Below, one piece after another: positions 27,477 through 37,528 of a stretch of 64,000 bases of DNA. Origin of the DNA: Hydrogenophaga flava NBRC 102514 (lineage in GTDB: Bacteria > Pseudomonadota > Gammaproteobacteria > Burkholderiales > Burkholderiaceae_C); assembly GCF_001571145.1 (NCBI RefSeq), contig NZ_BCTF01000012.1:62001-126000 (forward strand), written 5' to 3'. The position numbers were made by a program, and so were the translations under genes. Each line of letters begins with the position of its first letter. Positions within the stretch are counted from its first letter, which is position 1. The notes below the pieces were generated by a model. That model was not told the origin of the DNA. It did not search any database and was given only the letters and a program-made list of their open reading frames with translations.

Positions 27477-29738
27477 TTATTTGGTGTCGAACGCAGTGGA
27501 GCCGTCCCAGTCCGGAGACGGAGGCTCGACCCGCATGGAGACTACCCGTTCGGCGTAGAGCCGGTAAAGGACTTTTTTGGCATTCTTGCGCTGCAGCTGC
27601 CCTAGATAGGCGACGCACTGGTCCCAATCCTGCTGGCGCCAGGCATGCAGAGCCTTCTGCCACTCCTCCAGCTCTTCGGCCAGCGCGGGCGTGAGCTGGT
27701 CGGCGGTGCACAGCGGCGTGTGGATGGCCACGGCCTGTGCCTTGCCTTTGACACGCACCCTGTCCAGCTCCTGCCAGACAAAGCCGGGTGCCTGGCGGCG
27801 CGTGGATTCGCTGGCCACCACGTCGACACCGTACACACGGGTCAGCCCTTCCAGACGCGCACCGAGGTTCACCGCGTCGCCGACCACGGTGTAGCTTCGC
27901 CGCACGTCCGAGCCCATGTCGCCCACGCACATGTCCCCTGTGTTCAGCCCGATGCCAACGCCGATGGCGGGCAGGTGTGCGGCCTGGCGTTCATGGTTGA
28001 TGGTCGTGATCTCGGCGGCCATGTCCAGCGCGGTCTGCACCGCCAATGCGGCGTGCCCCCGTGTTTCGACAGGGGCACCCCAGAAGGCCATTACGCAGTC
28101 GCCCATGTATTTGTCGATGGTGCCGCGGTGCAGGCGGATCACGCGTGTGAGTCGACTGAACACGGTGTTGAGCAGCGCCTGCAGCCCGGTGGGTGGCATG
28201 GATTCGGCAATAGCCGTGAAACCGCGCATGTCGCAGAACAACACAGTCAGTTCCCGCGTGCTGGCTTCCATGCTGTAGCTGTCGGGGTCCCTGACCATCT
28301 CGTCGACCAGCTCCGGCGGTACGTAGGTACCGAACAACTGGGCCAGCTCCCGCTTGGCCCGGCTTTCCACCAGGTAGCCGTAGCTCATGTTGATCACGAA
28401 GGTGAGCCCTGCCATCACCAGGGTACCGGCCATGGGCAGCGCCAGACCGTGGCCCAGGTAGAGCCAGGTGTTGAGCCCCACCACAGCAGCGAACACCGCC
28501 AGGCTCAGACACACGGCACCGGCAGCGCCCACCAGAGGCAGCCCGAACGCCAGCACCAGACCGGCCAGCAGCAGCACGACCAGCTCGTAACCAGCGGCGT
28601 AGTCGGGCCGGGCCACCATGCGCCCATCCATCAGTGCGGTCAGCACGTTGGCGTGGGTTTCGACACCGGGATAGGCCTCTCCCACGGGTGTGGCGCGCAG
28701 GTCCAGCAGGCCAGGGGCGGTGGTGCCCAGCAGCACGATGCGGCCCTTCAACAAGTCGGACGCCACCCGGTTGGTCAGCACATCCGACGCCGAAACATAG
28801 CGAAACGAGCCGCCCTGCGGACCACCGGGCCCGCGAAAAGGCACCAGCACCGCCAATCGTTCGTCCACCGGGATCTCCAGCACCCCATTGTTCTTGCGCA
28901 GTGCGATGCTGCGCGGCAGGTCGTAGCGATCCCCCAACGCCGGCTGCGGCGGGTAACGCGGCTCAACCGTCGGCATGCCGGAGATCTTCCGGAACATGGC
29001 GAGGGACAAGGATTCGTAGTAGGCCCCGTTGTGATCGGCCAGCAGGGGGAGGGATCGCACCATTCCGTCGTCACCGGGCACGGCATTGAAGAATCCCGCC
29101 AGTGGCGCGGCCGACACCAGATCCGGCAGATTGGATCCGTACCCAGTCCACTGCGTGGCCTGCAGAGTGCGGCCCTGCAGGTCGCCGAGCCTGAGCACGG
29201 GCTCGGGCAAAGTTCCGGACGTCCGGCTGCCGGATTCGTTGCTGAAGTAGAAGCCCATCACCACCGGCCGTCCGCGCAAGGCATCGGCCAGGCGCCGGTC
29301 GTTGTCCAGTCCCGGGCGCAGCCGTGCGAGCGCCTCAGAAAACGCCGGAAGGTCTTTCAGGTCTTCGCGAGCCAGCCGCTCCAGTTGTGGCAAGCCGGAA
29401 CTGGCGTCCGGCTCTGCAAACACGGTGTCCATGCCGAGCAAGGCAATCTGGTGGCGATCAAACAGCGCGTCCACCAAGTCCGCCACGCGGTTTCTGGGCC
29501 AGGGCCAGCGCCCCACTTCGGCCAGGCTCTGTTCATCGATGTCCACGATCACGACACGCTCATCCAGGGTCGCCGGCATGGTCCAGCGCAGGCGCGCGTC
29601 GTAGATCTGGTCATCGAGCCGCTGCAGGCCATCCATGGGCAGCAGCCCCAGGACATGCAGCACACCCAGCAAAAGCGGCAACAGCGAAACTGCCACGCGC
29701 CGGCCGTGTCTGCTCAAGGCCTGCATGGAACGTTGCAT
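27477..29738 (-). CDS. CHASE2-domain adenylate cyclase (class III)
   Basis: The product has 753 residues. An N-terminal helix (about 15-36) precedes a large extracytoplasmic CHASE2 sensor domain (to about 380), then three membrane helices (about 385-455) and a cytoplasmic class III cyclase domain (about 485-690). Catalytic residues are intact: metal Asp in LFCDMRGFT and in DKYMGDCVMAFWG, the adenine-selecting Lys of that motif with Thr in YTVVGDAVN, and the Asn/Arg pair in VNLGARLEG. It should make cAMP in response to an envelope signal. It lies downstream of FHA and PP2C genes and upstream of a cAMP phosphodiesterase. Confidence 0.9.
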   Translation of the reverse strand: MQRSMQALSRHGRRVAVSLLPLLLGVLHVLGLLPMDGLQRLDDQIYDARLRWTMPATLDERVVIVDIDEQSLAEVGRWPWPRNRVADLVDALFDRHQIALLGMDTVFAEPDASSGLPQLERLAREDLKDLPAFSEALARLRPGLDNDRRLADALRGRPVVMGFYFSNESGSRTSGTLPEPVLRLGDLQGRTLQATQWTGYGSNLPDLVSAAPLAGFFNAVPGDDGMVRSLPLLADHNGAYYESLSLAMFRKISGMPTVEPRYPPQPALGDRYDLPRSIALRKNNGVLEIPVDERLAVLVPFRGPGGPQGGSFRYVSASDVLTNRVASDLLKGRIVLLGTTAPGLLDLRATPVGEAYPGVETHANVLTALMDGRMVARPDYAAGYELVVLLLAGLVLAFGLPLVGAAGAVCLSLAVFAAVVGLNTWLYLGHGLALPMAGTLVMAGLTFVINMSYGYLVESRAKRELAQLFGTYVPPELVDEMVRDPDSYSMEASTRELTVLFCDMRGFTAIAESMPPTGLQALLNTVFSRLTRVIRLHRGTIDKYMGDCVMAFWGAPVETRGHAALAVQTALDMAAEITTINHERQAAHLPAIGVGIGLNTGDMCVGDMGSDVRRSYTVVGDAVNLGARLEGLTRVYGVDVVASESTRRQAPGFVWQELDRVRVKGKAQAVAIHTPLCTADQLTPALAEELEEWQKALHAWRQQDWDQCVAYLGQLQRKNAKKVLYRLYAERVVSMRVEPPSPDWDGSTAFDTK

Positions 29739-29787
29739 TGGAGGCGGGGCGCCAAACGTCGGCGACGCCCGCAGGCAGGCTGGCCCG

Positions 29788-30408
29788 TCAGGCCTGGACG
29801 AACTGCATCTGGGTGCCAGCCAGCTCGATCAGGTCACCGTTCTGGAGGTTCACAGCCTCCGTGGTCAGCGCCCTGCCGTTCACCGTGGGCTTGACTGCGC
29901 CCTCCACGAGCGCGACGACGAATCCATGCGGGCGGCGGGTGATGGCCGCCACGGCAACCCCGGGTTTGCCGATCGTCGTCACCACCTTGACCAGGGGCAC
30001 CTCGCGGCCAGCGGCCGCTCCGGACATGACCCGGATGGAGGCTTCTCCCACCGTCGAGGACTCGGATGCCATCACCGCACCCGAATTGATCACCGTCGTC
30101 TTTTCCTGTTGATCGGAGGCCCCGTCGTGGAAGAACTTGATCTTGTACTTGCCGATCTCGACGGTGTCGCCGTTCTGCAGCTGCTGCTTCTTGATCGCCT
30201 TGCCGTTGACGTACGTTCCGTTGGTGCTGTTGAGGTCTTCCAGGAACACATCCGCACCGGACATCTGCATGACGGCGTGTTCGCCGCTGACCGCCAGGTT
30301 ATCGATCACGATGTCGTTGTACGGCCGACGGCCCAGCGTCGTGCGATCCTTGGTGAGCTGCACTTCCTTGATGACGACGCCATCGATGGAAACGATCATT
30401 TTCGGCAT
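29788..30408 (-). CDS. Tandem FHA-domain protein
   Basis: The product has 206 residues with two FHA-like domains and no membrane segment. The first (about 20-95) keeps all phosphothreonine-binding features: GRRPYNDI, SGEHAV and LNSTNGTYVNG. The second (about 120-206) has lost the key Arg (IGKPG) and the Ser-x2-His, though VNGRAL remains, so it is probably structural. FHA domains read Ser/Thr phosphorylation. The neighbouring PP2C phosphatase could erase that mark; no Ser/Thr kinase gene is in the window. Confidence 0.9.
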   Translation of the reverse strand: MPKMIVSIDGVVIKEVQLTKDRTTLGRRPYNDIVIDNLAVSGEHAVMQMSGADVFLEDLNSTNGTYVNGKAIKKQQLQNGDTVEIGKYKIKFFHDGASDQQEKTTVINSGAVMASESSTVGEASIRVMSGAAAGREVPLVKVVTTIGKPGVAVAAITRRPHGFVVALVEGAVKPTVNGRALTTEAVNLQNGDLIELAGTQMQFVQA

Positions 30409-30447
30409 GGCCGACTCCTCTGGAACCTAATAACTAATGCCAATTGT

Positions 30448-31236
30448 TTACGGCTGCCCCAGCATACGCGACAACAGGCCCCTCTTGACCGGTTTGGCAC
30501 GGGCCTGGGCCAGTATCACCGAAATATTATCGCGACCCCCGTTGACGTTGGCACAGTCGACAAGGTTGCGTCCTGTGGCCTCTAGCCCTGCTTCTTCCAG
30601 CAGGATCTCAGCGATGCGCTCATCGGGCACCATGTCGCTCAGACCGTCGGAACAGAACAGGTAGACATCGCCGTCCTCGACCCGGAATTCGTTGACCTCC
30701 AGCAGCACGGTGTCTTCAACGCCCAAGGCCCTGGTGACCAGATTCTTGTGGGTGGCAAACTGCGCCTGCTCCACCGAAATCAGCCCGGCGTCGATCTGCT
30801 CCTGCAGCAGCGAATGGTCGCGGGTGATCTGCTGAAGAACCCCACCGCGCAGGCGGTAGCAGCGCGAATCACCCACATGCCCGATCATGGCCCGGGCACC
30901 CTGAAACACCCCCATGACCAGCGTGGTGCCCATCCCCGCGTACAGCGGATTGGAGTTGGCCGCATTGAAGATCGAGCGGTTGGCGTTGTCGACACAAATC
31001 TCCATGGCCCGCTTGAGTTCGCGCGCATGCGCCTCATGACCGCCCTCGGTCATCCAGCGACCCAGTTCGTTGTGGATAAAGCCCGTGGCCATGGCACTGG
31101 CCACTTCCCCAGCGTTGTACCCACCCATGCCATCGGCCAGAACGACCACCTGGTTGGCGGGATCGAGCGCGACCGAATCTTCGTTGTTTTCACGAATCAG
31201 GCCGGGATCTGTCTGGCTGTAGTACTCGAAGATCAT
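30448..31236 (-). CDS. PP2C-family Ser/Thr protein phosphatase (Stp1/PrpC type)
   Basis: The product has 262 residues with every PP2C motif: EDSVAL, VLADGMGGYNAGEVAS, GHVGDSRCYRLR, TRDHSLLQEQ, CSDGLSDMV and GGRDNISVI. The Asp residues of these motifs bind the two catalytic metals. It dephosphorylates Ser/Thr-phosphorylated proteins and normally partners a Hanks-type kinase. It begins the PP2C-FHA-cyclase-phosphodiesterase series, with 39 bp to the FHA gene and 49 bp from there to the cyclase. Confidence 0.93.
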   Translation of the reverse strand: MIFEYYSQTDPGLIRENNEDSVALDPANQVVVLADGMGGYNAGEVASAMATGFIHNELGRWMTEGGHEAHARELKRAMEICVDNANRSIFNAANSNPLYAGMGTTLVMGVFQGARAMIGHVGDSRCYRLRGGVLQQITRDHSLLQEQIDAGLISVEQAQFATHKNLVTRALGVEDTVLLEVNEFRVEDGDVYLFCSDGLSDMVPDERIAEILLEEAGLEATGRNLVDCANVNGGRDNISVILAQARAKPVKRGLLSRMLGQP

Positions 31237-31375
31237 GTAGACCGGTTTTATAGCTTGAATCAGATTCCGCGACAGTTGCCCCCTGAGACATTTGTCACAC
31301 TTTGAAGACAGTCACCTGTCTTTTCACAGCTTCACAGCAGGCATGAGACTTTGAACCATCGGCTGCCAACAGAAC

Positions 31376-31403
31376 AAAAAAGGCCACGAATGCGTGGCCT
31401 TTT
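31376..31403 (-). terminator. Terminator after sucCD
   Basis: GGCCACG (31382-31388) pairs with CGTGGCC (31393-31399) across AATG. T-runs follow on the minus strand (six) and the plus strand (four), so it can act in both directions, though only sucD reads into it. Confidence 0.8.
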
Positions 31404-31422
31404 CTCTCCTCGTCGACGCTGA

Positions 31423-32316
31423 TTACAGCTGCGCTTTGAGCAGCTTGCCCAGCTCGGAGGGGTTGCGCGTGATCACGAAACCACACTCCTCCATGATGGC
31501 GAGCTTGGCGTCGGCCGTGTCGGCACCACCGGAGATCAGCGCGCCGGCGTGGCCCATGCGCTTGCCGGGGGGGGCCGTCACGCCAGCAATGAAGCCGACT
31601 ACGGGCTTCTTCATGTTGGCCTTGCACCATTGGGCGGCTTCGGCTTCGTCCGGACCGCCGATTTCGCCGATCATGATCACGGCATCGGTGTCTGGATCGT
31701 CGTTGAAAGCCTTCATCACGTCGATGTGCTTGAGGCCATTGATGGGGTCGCCACCAATGCCCACAGCGCTCGACTGGCCCAGGCCCACTTCCGTCAGCAT
31801 GGCCACGGCTTCGTACGTCAGCGTGCCCGAACGGGACACCACGCCGATACGGCCCTTGCGGTGGATGTGACCGGGCATGATGCCGATCTTGATTTCATCA
31901 GGCGTGATCAGGCCAGGGCAGTTGGGGCCCAGCAGCAAGGTCTTCTTGCCGCCAGCGGCCTCCTTGGCCTTCATCTTGTTGCGCACCATCAGCATGTCCT
32001 TGACCGGAATGCCTTCGGTGATGCAGATGGCCAGGTCCAGGTCGGCTTCAACGGCTTCCCAGATCGCGTCCGCAGCACCTGCGGGCGGCACATAGATCAC
32101 GGACACGGTGGCACCGGTCTGCTGGGCGGCTTCCTTGACAGAGGCGTAGATCGGGATGTTGAAGATCGACTCACCGGCCTTCTTGGGGTTCACGCCGGCC
32201 ACGAAGCAGTTCTTGCCGTTCGCGTACTCCTGGCACTTCTCGGTGTGGAACTGACCGGTCTTGCCCGTGATGCCCTGGGTGATGACCTTGGTGTCTTTGT
32301 TGACGTAGATCGACAT
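31423..32316 (-). CDS. sucD: Succinate-CoA ligase alpha subunit
   Basis: The product has 297 residues, as usual for SucD. It forms the CoA-binding subunit of succinyl-CoA synthetase, which makes ATP or GTP in the TCA cycle. It shows the Rossmann CoA-binding start ([17 protein letters not shown]) and the phosphohistidine loop [11 protein letters not shown] near residue 246. It lies 18 bp after sucC with the normal sucC-sucD order, and a terminator follows. Confidence 0.97.
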   Translation of the reverse strand: MSIYVNKDTKVITQGITGKTGQFHTEKCQEYANGKNCFVAGVNPKKAGESIFNIPIYASVKEAAQQTGATVSVIYVPPAGAADAIWEAVEADLDLAICITEGIPVKDMLMVRNKMKAKEAAGGKKTLLLGPNCPGLITPDEIKIGIMPGHIHRKGRIGVVSRSGTLTYEAVAMLTEVGLGQSSAVGIGGDPINGLKHIDVMKAFNDDPDTDAVIMIGEIGGPDEAEAAQWCKANMKKPVVGFIAGVTAPPGKRMGHAGALISGGADTADAKLAIMEECGFVITRNPSELGKLLKAQL

Positions 32317-32334
32317 GGTGTACTTCTCCGGGGC

Positions 32335-33495
<1,161 letters not shown>

Positions 33496-33584
33496 GAGGT
33501 TTCTCTCGGACTGGGGTTGTTCGATCCGGCCAAAGGGCACAGCCGGTGCGCGGACTCGTGGACACGGCAACCGACGACTGTATC

Positions 33585-33601
33585 ATGCTGCGACGCAGCA
33601 T
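33585..33601. promoter_or_regulatory. 17-bp inverted repeat in the sucC-argC divergent region
   Basis: ATGCTGCG and CGCAGCAT flank a single central base. It lies 90 bp before sucC and 79 bp before argC, with AT-rich sequence (TACATATAAG, GCATAATTAT) beside it that could hold argC promoter elements. An operator role is possible; the factor is unknown. Confidence 0.3.
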
Positions 33602-33679
33602 ACATATAAGCGACGGCTTACGTAATGCATAATTATCGAGCCGATCGCTGAACCCTGACTGACACACACAGGAGTTGCC

Positions 33680-34603
33680 ATGGCCAGAATCTTCATCGAC
33701 GGCGAAGCCGGGACCACCGGCCTGCAGATCCGCGAACGTCTGCAGCAGATGCCCGCCATCGAGATGTTGAGCATCGCGCCCGAGCGGCGCAAGGATCCGG
33801 AGGCCAAAAGAACGCTGATGGCCGAAGCCGACCTGGTGGTCCTGTGCCTGCACGACGATGCGGCCATCGAGTCGGTCGCGATGATCGACAGCCTGCCTGG
33901 CCGCAAGCCCCGCATCATCGATGCTTCTACCGCCCACCGTTGCCACGAGGGCTGGGTCTACGGCTTCCCCGAACTGAGTGCGGGCCAGGGTGAGGCCGTG
34001 CAGAAGGCGGACCGCGTCGCCAACCCCGGGTGCTACGCAACAGGAGCCATCGCGATCCTGCGTCCTCTCGTCGATGCAGGGCTGCTGCCCAGGGACTTTC
34101 CGGTGTCGCTGCCCTCGGTCAGCGGTTATTCGGGCGGTGGCCGCACGATGATCGAGGCCTACGAGGCCGGCACCGCACCGCTGCACGAGGCCTACGCGCT
34201 GGGCCTGTCACACAAGCACATCCCCGAAATCCAGCGCTACACCGGCCTGAGCCGCCGGCCCATCTTCATTCCGGCTGTCGGCAACTTCCGCCAGGGCATG
34301 CTGGTGCAGTTGCCGCTGCATCTGGACGAGTTGCCCGGTCGGCCCAAGGCCAGCGATCTGCACGACGCGCTGGTGGCGCACTACGCAGCCAGTGCGGCGC
34401 AAGGCGGCTGGGTCAGCGTGTTGCCCGCGCCCGCCGACGGCAAGCTGGACGCCACCGCACTGAACGACACCAACAAGCTCGAATTGCGCGTGTTCGCCAA
34501 CGAAACGCACCGCCACGCCGTCGTCATCGCGCGCCTGGACAACCTCGGCAAAGGCGCCAGTGGCGCGGCCGTGCAGAATCTGCAGCTCATGCTGGGGCTG
34601 TAA
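33680..34603 (+). CDS. argC: N-acetyl-gamma-glutamyl-phosphate reductase, type 2
   Basis: ArgC makes N-acetylglutamate semialdehyde from the acyl phosphate with NADPH, in arginine synthesis. The product has 307 residues, the length of the short (type 2) class rather than the 330-345 of E. coli-type ArgC. The nucleophile is Cys118 in NPGCYATGA; the dinucleotide site is [14 protein letters not shown] near the start. GGAG lies 7 bp before ATG 33680. It converges with recX with an 11-bp gap. Confidence 0.95.
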   Translation: MARIFIDGEAGTTGLQIRERLQQMPAIEMLSIAPERRKDPEAKRTLMAEADLVVLCLHDDAAIESVAMIDSLPGRKPRIIDASTAHRCHEGWVYGFPELSAGQGEAVQKADRVANPGCYATGAIAILRPLVDAGLLPRDFPVSLPSVSGYSGGGRTMIEAYEAGTAPLHEAYALGLSHKHIPEIQRYTGLSRRPIFIPAVGNFRQGMLVQLPLHLDELPGRPKASDLHDALVAHYAASAAQGGWVSVLPAPADGKLDATALNDTNKLELRVFANETHRHAVVIARLDNLGKGASGAAVQNLQLMLGL

Positions 34604-34614
34604 CGCCCGCCGTA

Positions 34615-35064
34615 TCAGTCGTCGTCCGCACCGCGGACCACTCGGCGGATCGCCTCGGCACCAAAGCCGCGCGATGCGAGGAACCGCATCTGCTTGGCAC
34701 GCCCTGCCGGGTCCGCCGCAGGCTCGCCAAACTTCTTGCGCCAGACCTCGCGGGCCCGCTCGGTCTCGGTGCCTCGCAGCCGGTCCACCGCCTCGGCCAC
34801 CGCCTCGGCACTGACGCCCTTGGCCTGCAGCTCCTGCTTCACGCGACCAGCGCCCAGCCCGGCGGCCCGCCGGTGGATCACCGACTCGACCACCCGCTGT
34901 TCGCTGATGAAGCCTTTGGCCTGCAGCTCGTCCAGGGCGCGCTGCAGTTCACCCGGCTCCTGCTCGTGGGCCGCCAGCTTCTTCTCCAGCTCGGCACGCG
35001 AGTGTTCGCGGCCAGCCAGCAGCCGCAGCGCGCGGCCCTTGAGCGATATCTTGTCAAACCCCAC
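34615..35064 (-). CDS. recX: Regulatory protein RecX
   Basis: RecX binds RecA filaments and limits their activity and extension. The product has 149 residues with the three-helix repeat pattern (LRLLAGREHSRAELEKKL, GFISEQRVVESVIHRR, LGAGRVKQELQAKGVS). It starts 8 bp after the recA stop, so it is expressed at low level from the recA transcript, as in many bacteria. Confidence 0.93.
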   Translation of the reverse strand: MGFDKISLKGRALRLLAGREHSRAELEKKLAAHEQEPGELQRALDELQAKGFISEQRVVESVIHRRAAGLGAGRVKQELQAKGVSAEAVAEAVDRLRGTETERAREVWRKKFGEPAADPAGRAKQMRFLASRGFGAEAIRRVVRGADDD

Positions 35065-35072
35065 CGCGGGAC

Positions 35073-36164
35073 TTATTCAGCGGCCTCGGCTTCGGCGGTC
35101 TTCGCCTTCTTGCCCCTGGCGACTGGAGCGGCCTCTTGGGCTCCTGCATCAACCGGCAGCAGGGGCACGCCCAGCTCGGTGCGCACCTTGTTCTCGATCT
35201 CGACGCGCAGCTCGGGGTTCTCCTTGAGGAACTCTCGGGCGTTGTCGCGACCTTGGCCAATCTTCTCGCCGTTGTAGGCGTACCAGGCGCCGGACTTCTC
35301 GACCACGCGGTGCAGCACGCCCAGATCGAGGATCTCGCCCTCGCGGCTGATGCCTTCGCCGAACAGAATGTCGAATTCGGCCGTCTTGAACGGGGGCGAA
35401 ACCTTGTTCTTGACCACCTTTACCTTGGTCTCGTTGCCGATCGCGTCCTCGCCCTTCTTGATGGTGCCGGTGCGGCGGATGTCCAGACGGACCGATGCGT
35501 AGAACTTGAGTGCGTTGCCGCCGGTGGTGGTTTCGGGCGAACCGAACATCACGCCGATCTTCATGCGGATCTGGTTGATGAAGATGACCGTGCAGTTGGT
35601 CTTCTTGATGGTGGCGGTGAGCTTGCGCAGGGCCTGGCTCATCAGACGGGCCTGCAGGCCGGGCAGGCTGTCGCCCATCTCGCCTTCGATTTCGGCCTTG
35701 GGCGTGAGCGCGGCGACCGAGTCGATGATCACCAGATCAACCGCACCGGAGCGCACCAGCGAATCGACGATCTCCAGCGCCTGCTCACCGGTGTCGGGCT
35801 GGCTGATCAGCAGATCGGGCACGTGCACACCCAGCTTCTGGGCGTACTGGATGTCCAGCGCGTGTTCGGCGTCGACGAAAGCGCAGGTGCCGCCGAGCTT
35901 CTGCATCTCGGCAATCACCTGCAGGGTCAGCGTGGTCTTGCCGGAAGATTCCGGACCGTAGATTTCGATGACGCGGCCGCGCGGCAGGCCGCCGACGCCC
36001 AGGGCAATGTCCAGGCCCAGCGAACCGGTGGAAACCACCTGGATGTCCTCAATGGCCTCGCCTTCGCCCAGGCGCATGATGGTGCCCTTGCCGAACTGCT
36101 TTTCGATCTGGGCCAGCGCGGCCTGCAAGGCCTTGGCTTTTTCGGTGTTGGTGGCGTTGTCCAT
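35073..36164 (-). CDS. recA: Recombinase RecA
   Basis: RecA polymerises on single-stranded DNA, drives strand exchange and triggers LexA self-cleavage. The product has 363 residues. Walker A is GPESSGKTT near residue 73; the strand-exchange region [10 protein letters not shown] and an acidic/Ala-rich C-terminus are present. ATG 36164 follows GGAGCACCACAC. Upstream, CTGT-N8-CCAG at 36223-36238 is one base away from a CTGT-N8-ACAG LexA box, a weak hint of SOS control. recX follows. Confidence 0.98.
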   Translation of the reverse strand: MDNATNTEKAKALQAALAQIEKQFGKGTIMRLGEGEAIEDIQVVSTGSLGLDIALGVGGLPRGRVIEIYGPESSGKTTLTLQVIAEMQKLGGTCAFVDAEHALDIQYAQKLGVHVPDLLISQPDTGEQALEIVDSLVRSGAVDLVIIDSVAALTPKAEIEGEMGDSLPGLQARLMSQALRKLTATIKKTNCTVIFINQIRMKIGVMFGSPETTTGGNALKFYASVRLDIRRTGTIKKGEDAIGNETKVKVVKNKVSPPFKTAEFDILFGEGISREGEILDLGVLHRVVEKSGAWYAYNGEKIGQGRDNAREFLKENPELRVEIENKVRTELGVPLLPVDAGAQEAAPVARGKKAKTAEAEAAE

Positions 36165-36301
36165 GTGTGGTGCTCCAGTGTGTGAGTGGGTACTTGCATC
36201 AGTCTGTGGATTTATGTACAGGCTGGATGTCTGAACAGGAGTGTATCGCCACATAAACTCTCCGCAAGCCAATAAATGGTCAGTTTGCCTTACCATTTGC
36301 C

Positions 36302-36790
36302 ATGCCCGTCTCATCCGCTTCCACAACCACCGACGACCGCTGGCGGGCCACCCACCTGGGTCGCGTCCTAGGTCATGCGCTGCGCCGTTTTGACGAACGT
36401 GTGCTGTTCCTGATGGCGCACGACGCCAACGTACCTCTGGCCTTGTCCAACCTAGCCGCACGCGAGCAGATCGGTGCCGCCCACATCCACATCACGCGCC
36501 ACCTCGCCCTCAAGGGCTCGCGCCTGACCGAGCTGGCCGCGGCCGCGGGCATGAGCAAGCAGGCCATGGGCGACCTGGTGACGCAATGCGAGGCCTGGGG
36601 CCTGGTGCGGCGCGAGCCCGATCCGCTGGACGCGCGCGCGCGGCGCATCGTCTTCACCGAGACCGGCCTGCTCTGGCTGGAGGCCTTCCGGCTGGCCGTG
36701 GCGCGGGCCGAAACCGAGTTCCGCGCGCAGGTCGGCACCGAGGTGGCGACCGTGGTCGCGCTGGGGCTGGAGGCGTATGCTTCGCGCTAG
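36302..36790 (+). CDS. MarR-family transcriptional regulator
   Basis: The product has 162 residues. The winged-helix core is seen as the recognition region [31 protein letters not shown] and the wing [19 protein letters not shown]. MarR dimers usually repress neighbouring genes and respond to small molecules. It lies between recA (divergent) and a two-component pair (44 bp downstream), but nothing visible shows that it controls either. Confidence 0.88.
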   Translation: MPVSSASTTTDDRWRATHLGRVLGHALRRFDERVLFLMAHDANVPLALSNLAAREQIGAAHIHITRHLALKGSRLTELAAAAGMSKQAMGDLVTQCEAWGLVRREPDPLDARARRIVFTETGLLWLEAFRLAVARAETEFRAQVGTEVATVVALGLEAYASR

Positions 36791-36833
36791 GCGCGCCACC
36801 TACAATGACCCCAGAACCCGTAAGGAGACACCC

Positions 36834-37502
36834 ATGCGCATCCTGATTGCAGAAGACGACCAGGTCCTGGCCGACGGTCTGTTGCGCAGTCTGCGGGCTG
36901 CGGGTGCCGCGGTCGACCACGTGGCCAACGGCAGCGAGGCCGACGCGGCCCTGATGACCAACAACGAGTTCGACCTGCTGATCCTCGATCTCGGCCTGCC
37001 CAAGCTGCACGGCCTGGAGGTGCTCAAGCGCCTGCGCTCGCGGGGTTCGGCACTGCCCGTTCTGATCCTGACGGCCGCCGACAGCGTCGATGAGCGGGTC
37101 AAGGGCCTGGACTACGGCGCCGACGACTACATGGCCAAGCCGTTCTCTTTGCAGGAGCTCGAAGCCCGCGTGCGCGCGCTCACACGCCGTGGCATGGGCG
37201 GCGCCAGCTCCACCATCAAGCACGGCCCGCTGGTCTACGACCAGGCCGGCCGTGTGGCCACCATCGACGGCAAGATGGTCGAACTCTCGGCGCGCGAACT
37301 CGGCCTGCTGGAGGTGCTGCTGCAGCGCGCCGGCCGCCTCGTCAGCAAGGACCAGCTGGTGGAACGGCTGTGCGAGTGGGGCGAAGAGGTGAGCAACAAC
37401 GCCATCGAGGTCTACATCCACCGTCTGCGCAAGAAGATCGAGAAAGGCCCCATCCGCATCGCCACCGTGCGGGGTCTGGGCTACTGCCTCGAAAAGATCT
37501 GA
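36834..37502 (+). CDS. OmpR-family response regulator (TctD/QseB-like)
   Basis: The product has 222 residues. The receiver domain has the acidic pair (EDD at 7-9), the phosphorylated Asp52 in LILDLGLP and Lys in MAKPF; a winged-helix trans_reg_C DNA-binding domain fills the C-terminal half, ending GLGYCLEKI. TAAGGAG precedes ATG 36834. The cognate histidine kinase starts 26 bp downstream. The kinase N-terminus suggests a carboxylate-type signal (Tct family). Confidence 0.94.
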   Translation: MRILIAEDDQVLADGLLRSLRAAGAAVDHVANGSEADAALMTNNEFDLLILDLGLPKLHGLEVLKRLRSRGSALPVLILTAADSVDERVKGLDYGADDYMAKPFSLQELEARVRALTRRGMGGASSTIKHGPLVYDQAGRVATIDGKMVELSARELGLLEVLLQRAGRLVSKDQLVERLCEWGEEVSNNAIEVYIHRLRKKIEKGPIRIATVRGLGYCLEKI

Positions 37503-37528
37503 GCGCCTGAGCGCCCTTCTGCCCCGAC

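Noticed and set aside
36204-36238. LexA box for recA
   Set aside because: One candidate has CTGT-N10-ACAG spacing and another CTGT-N8-CCAG with one mismatch; neither is good enough to list as a site on its own.
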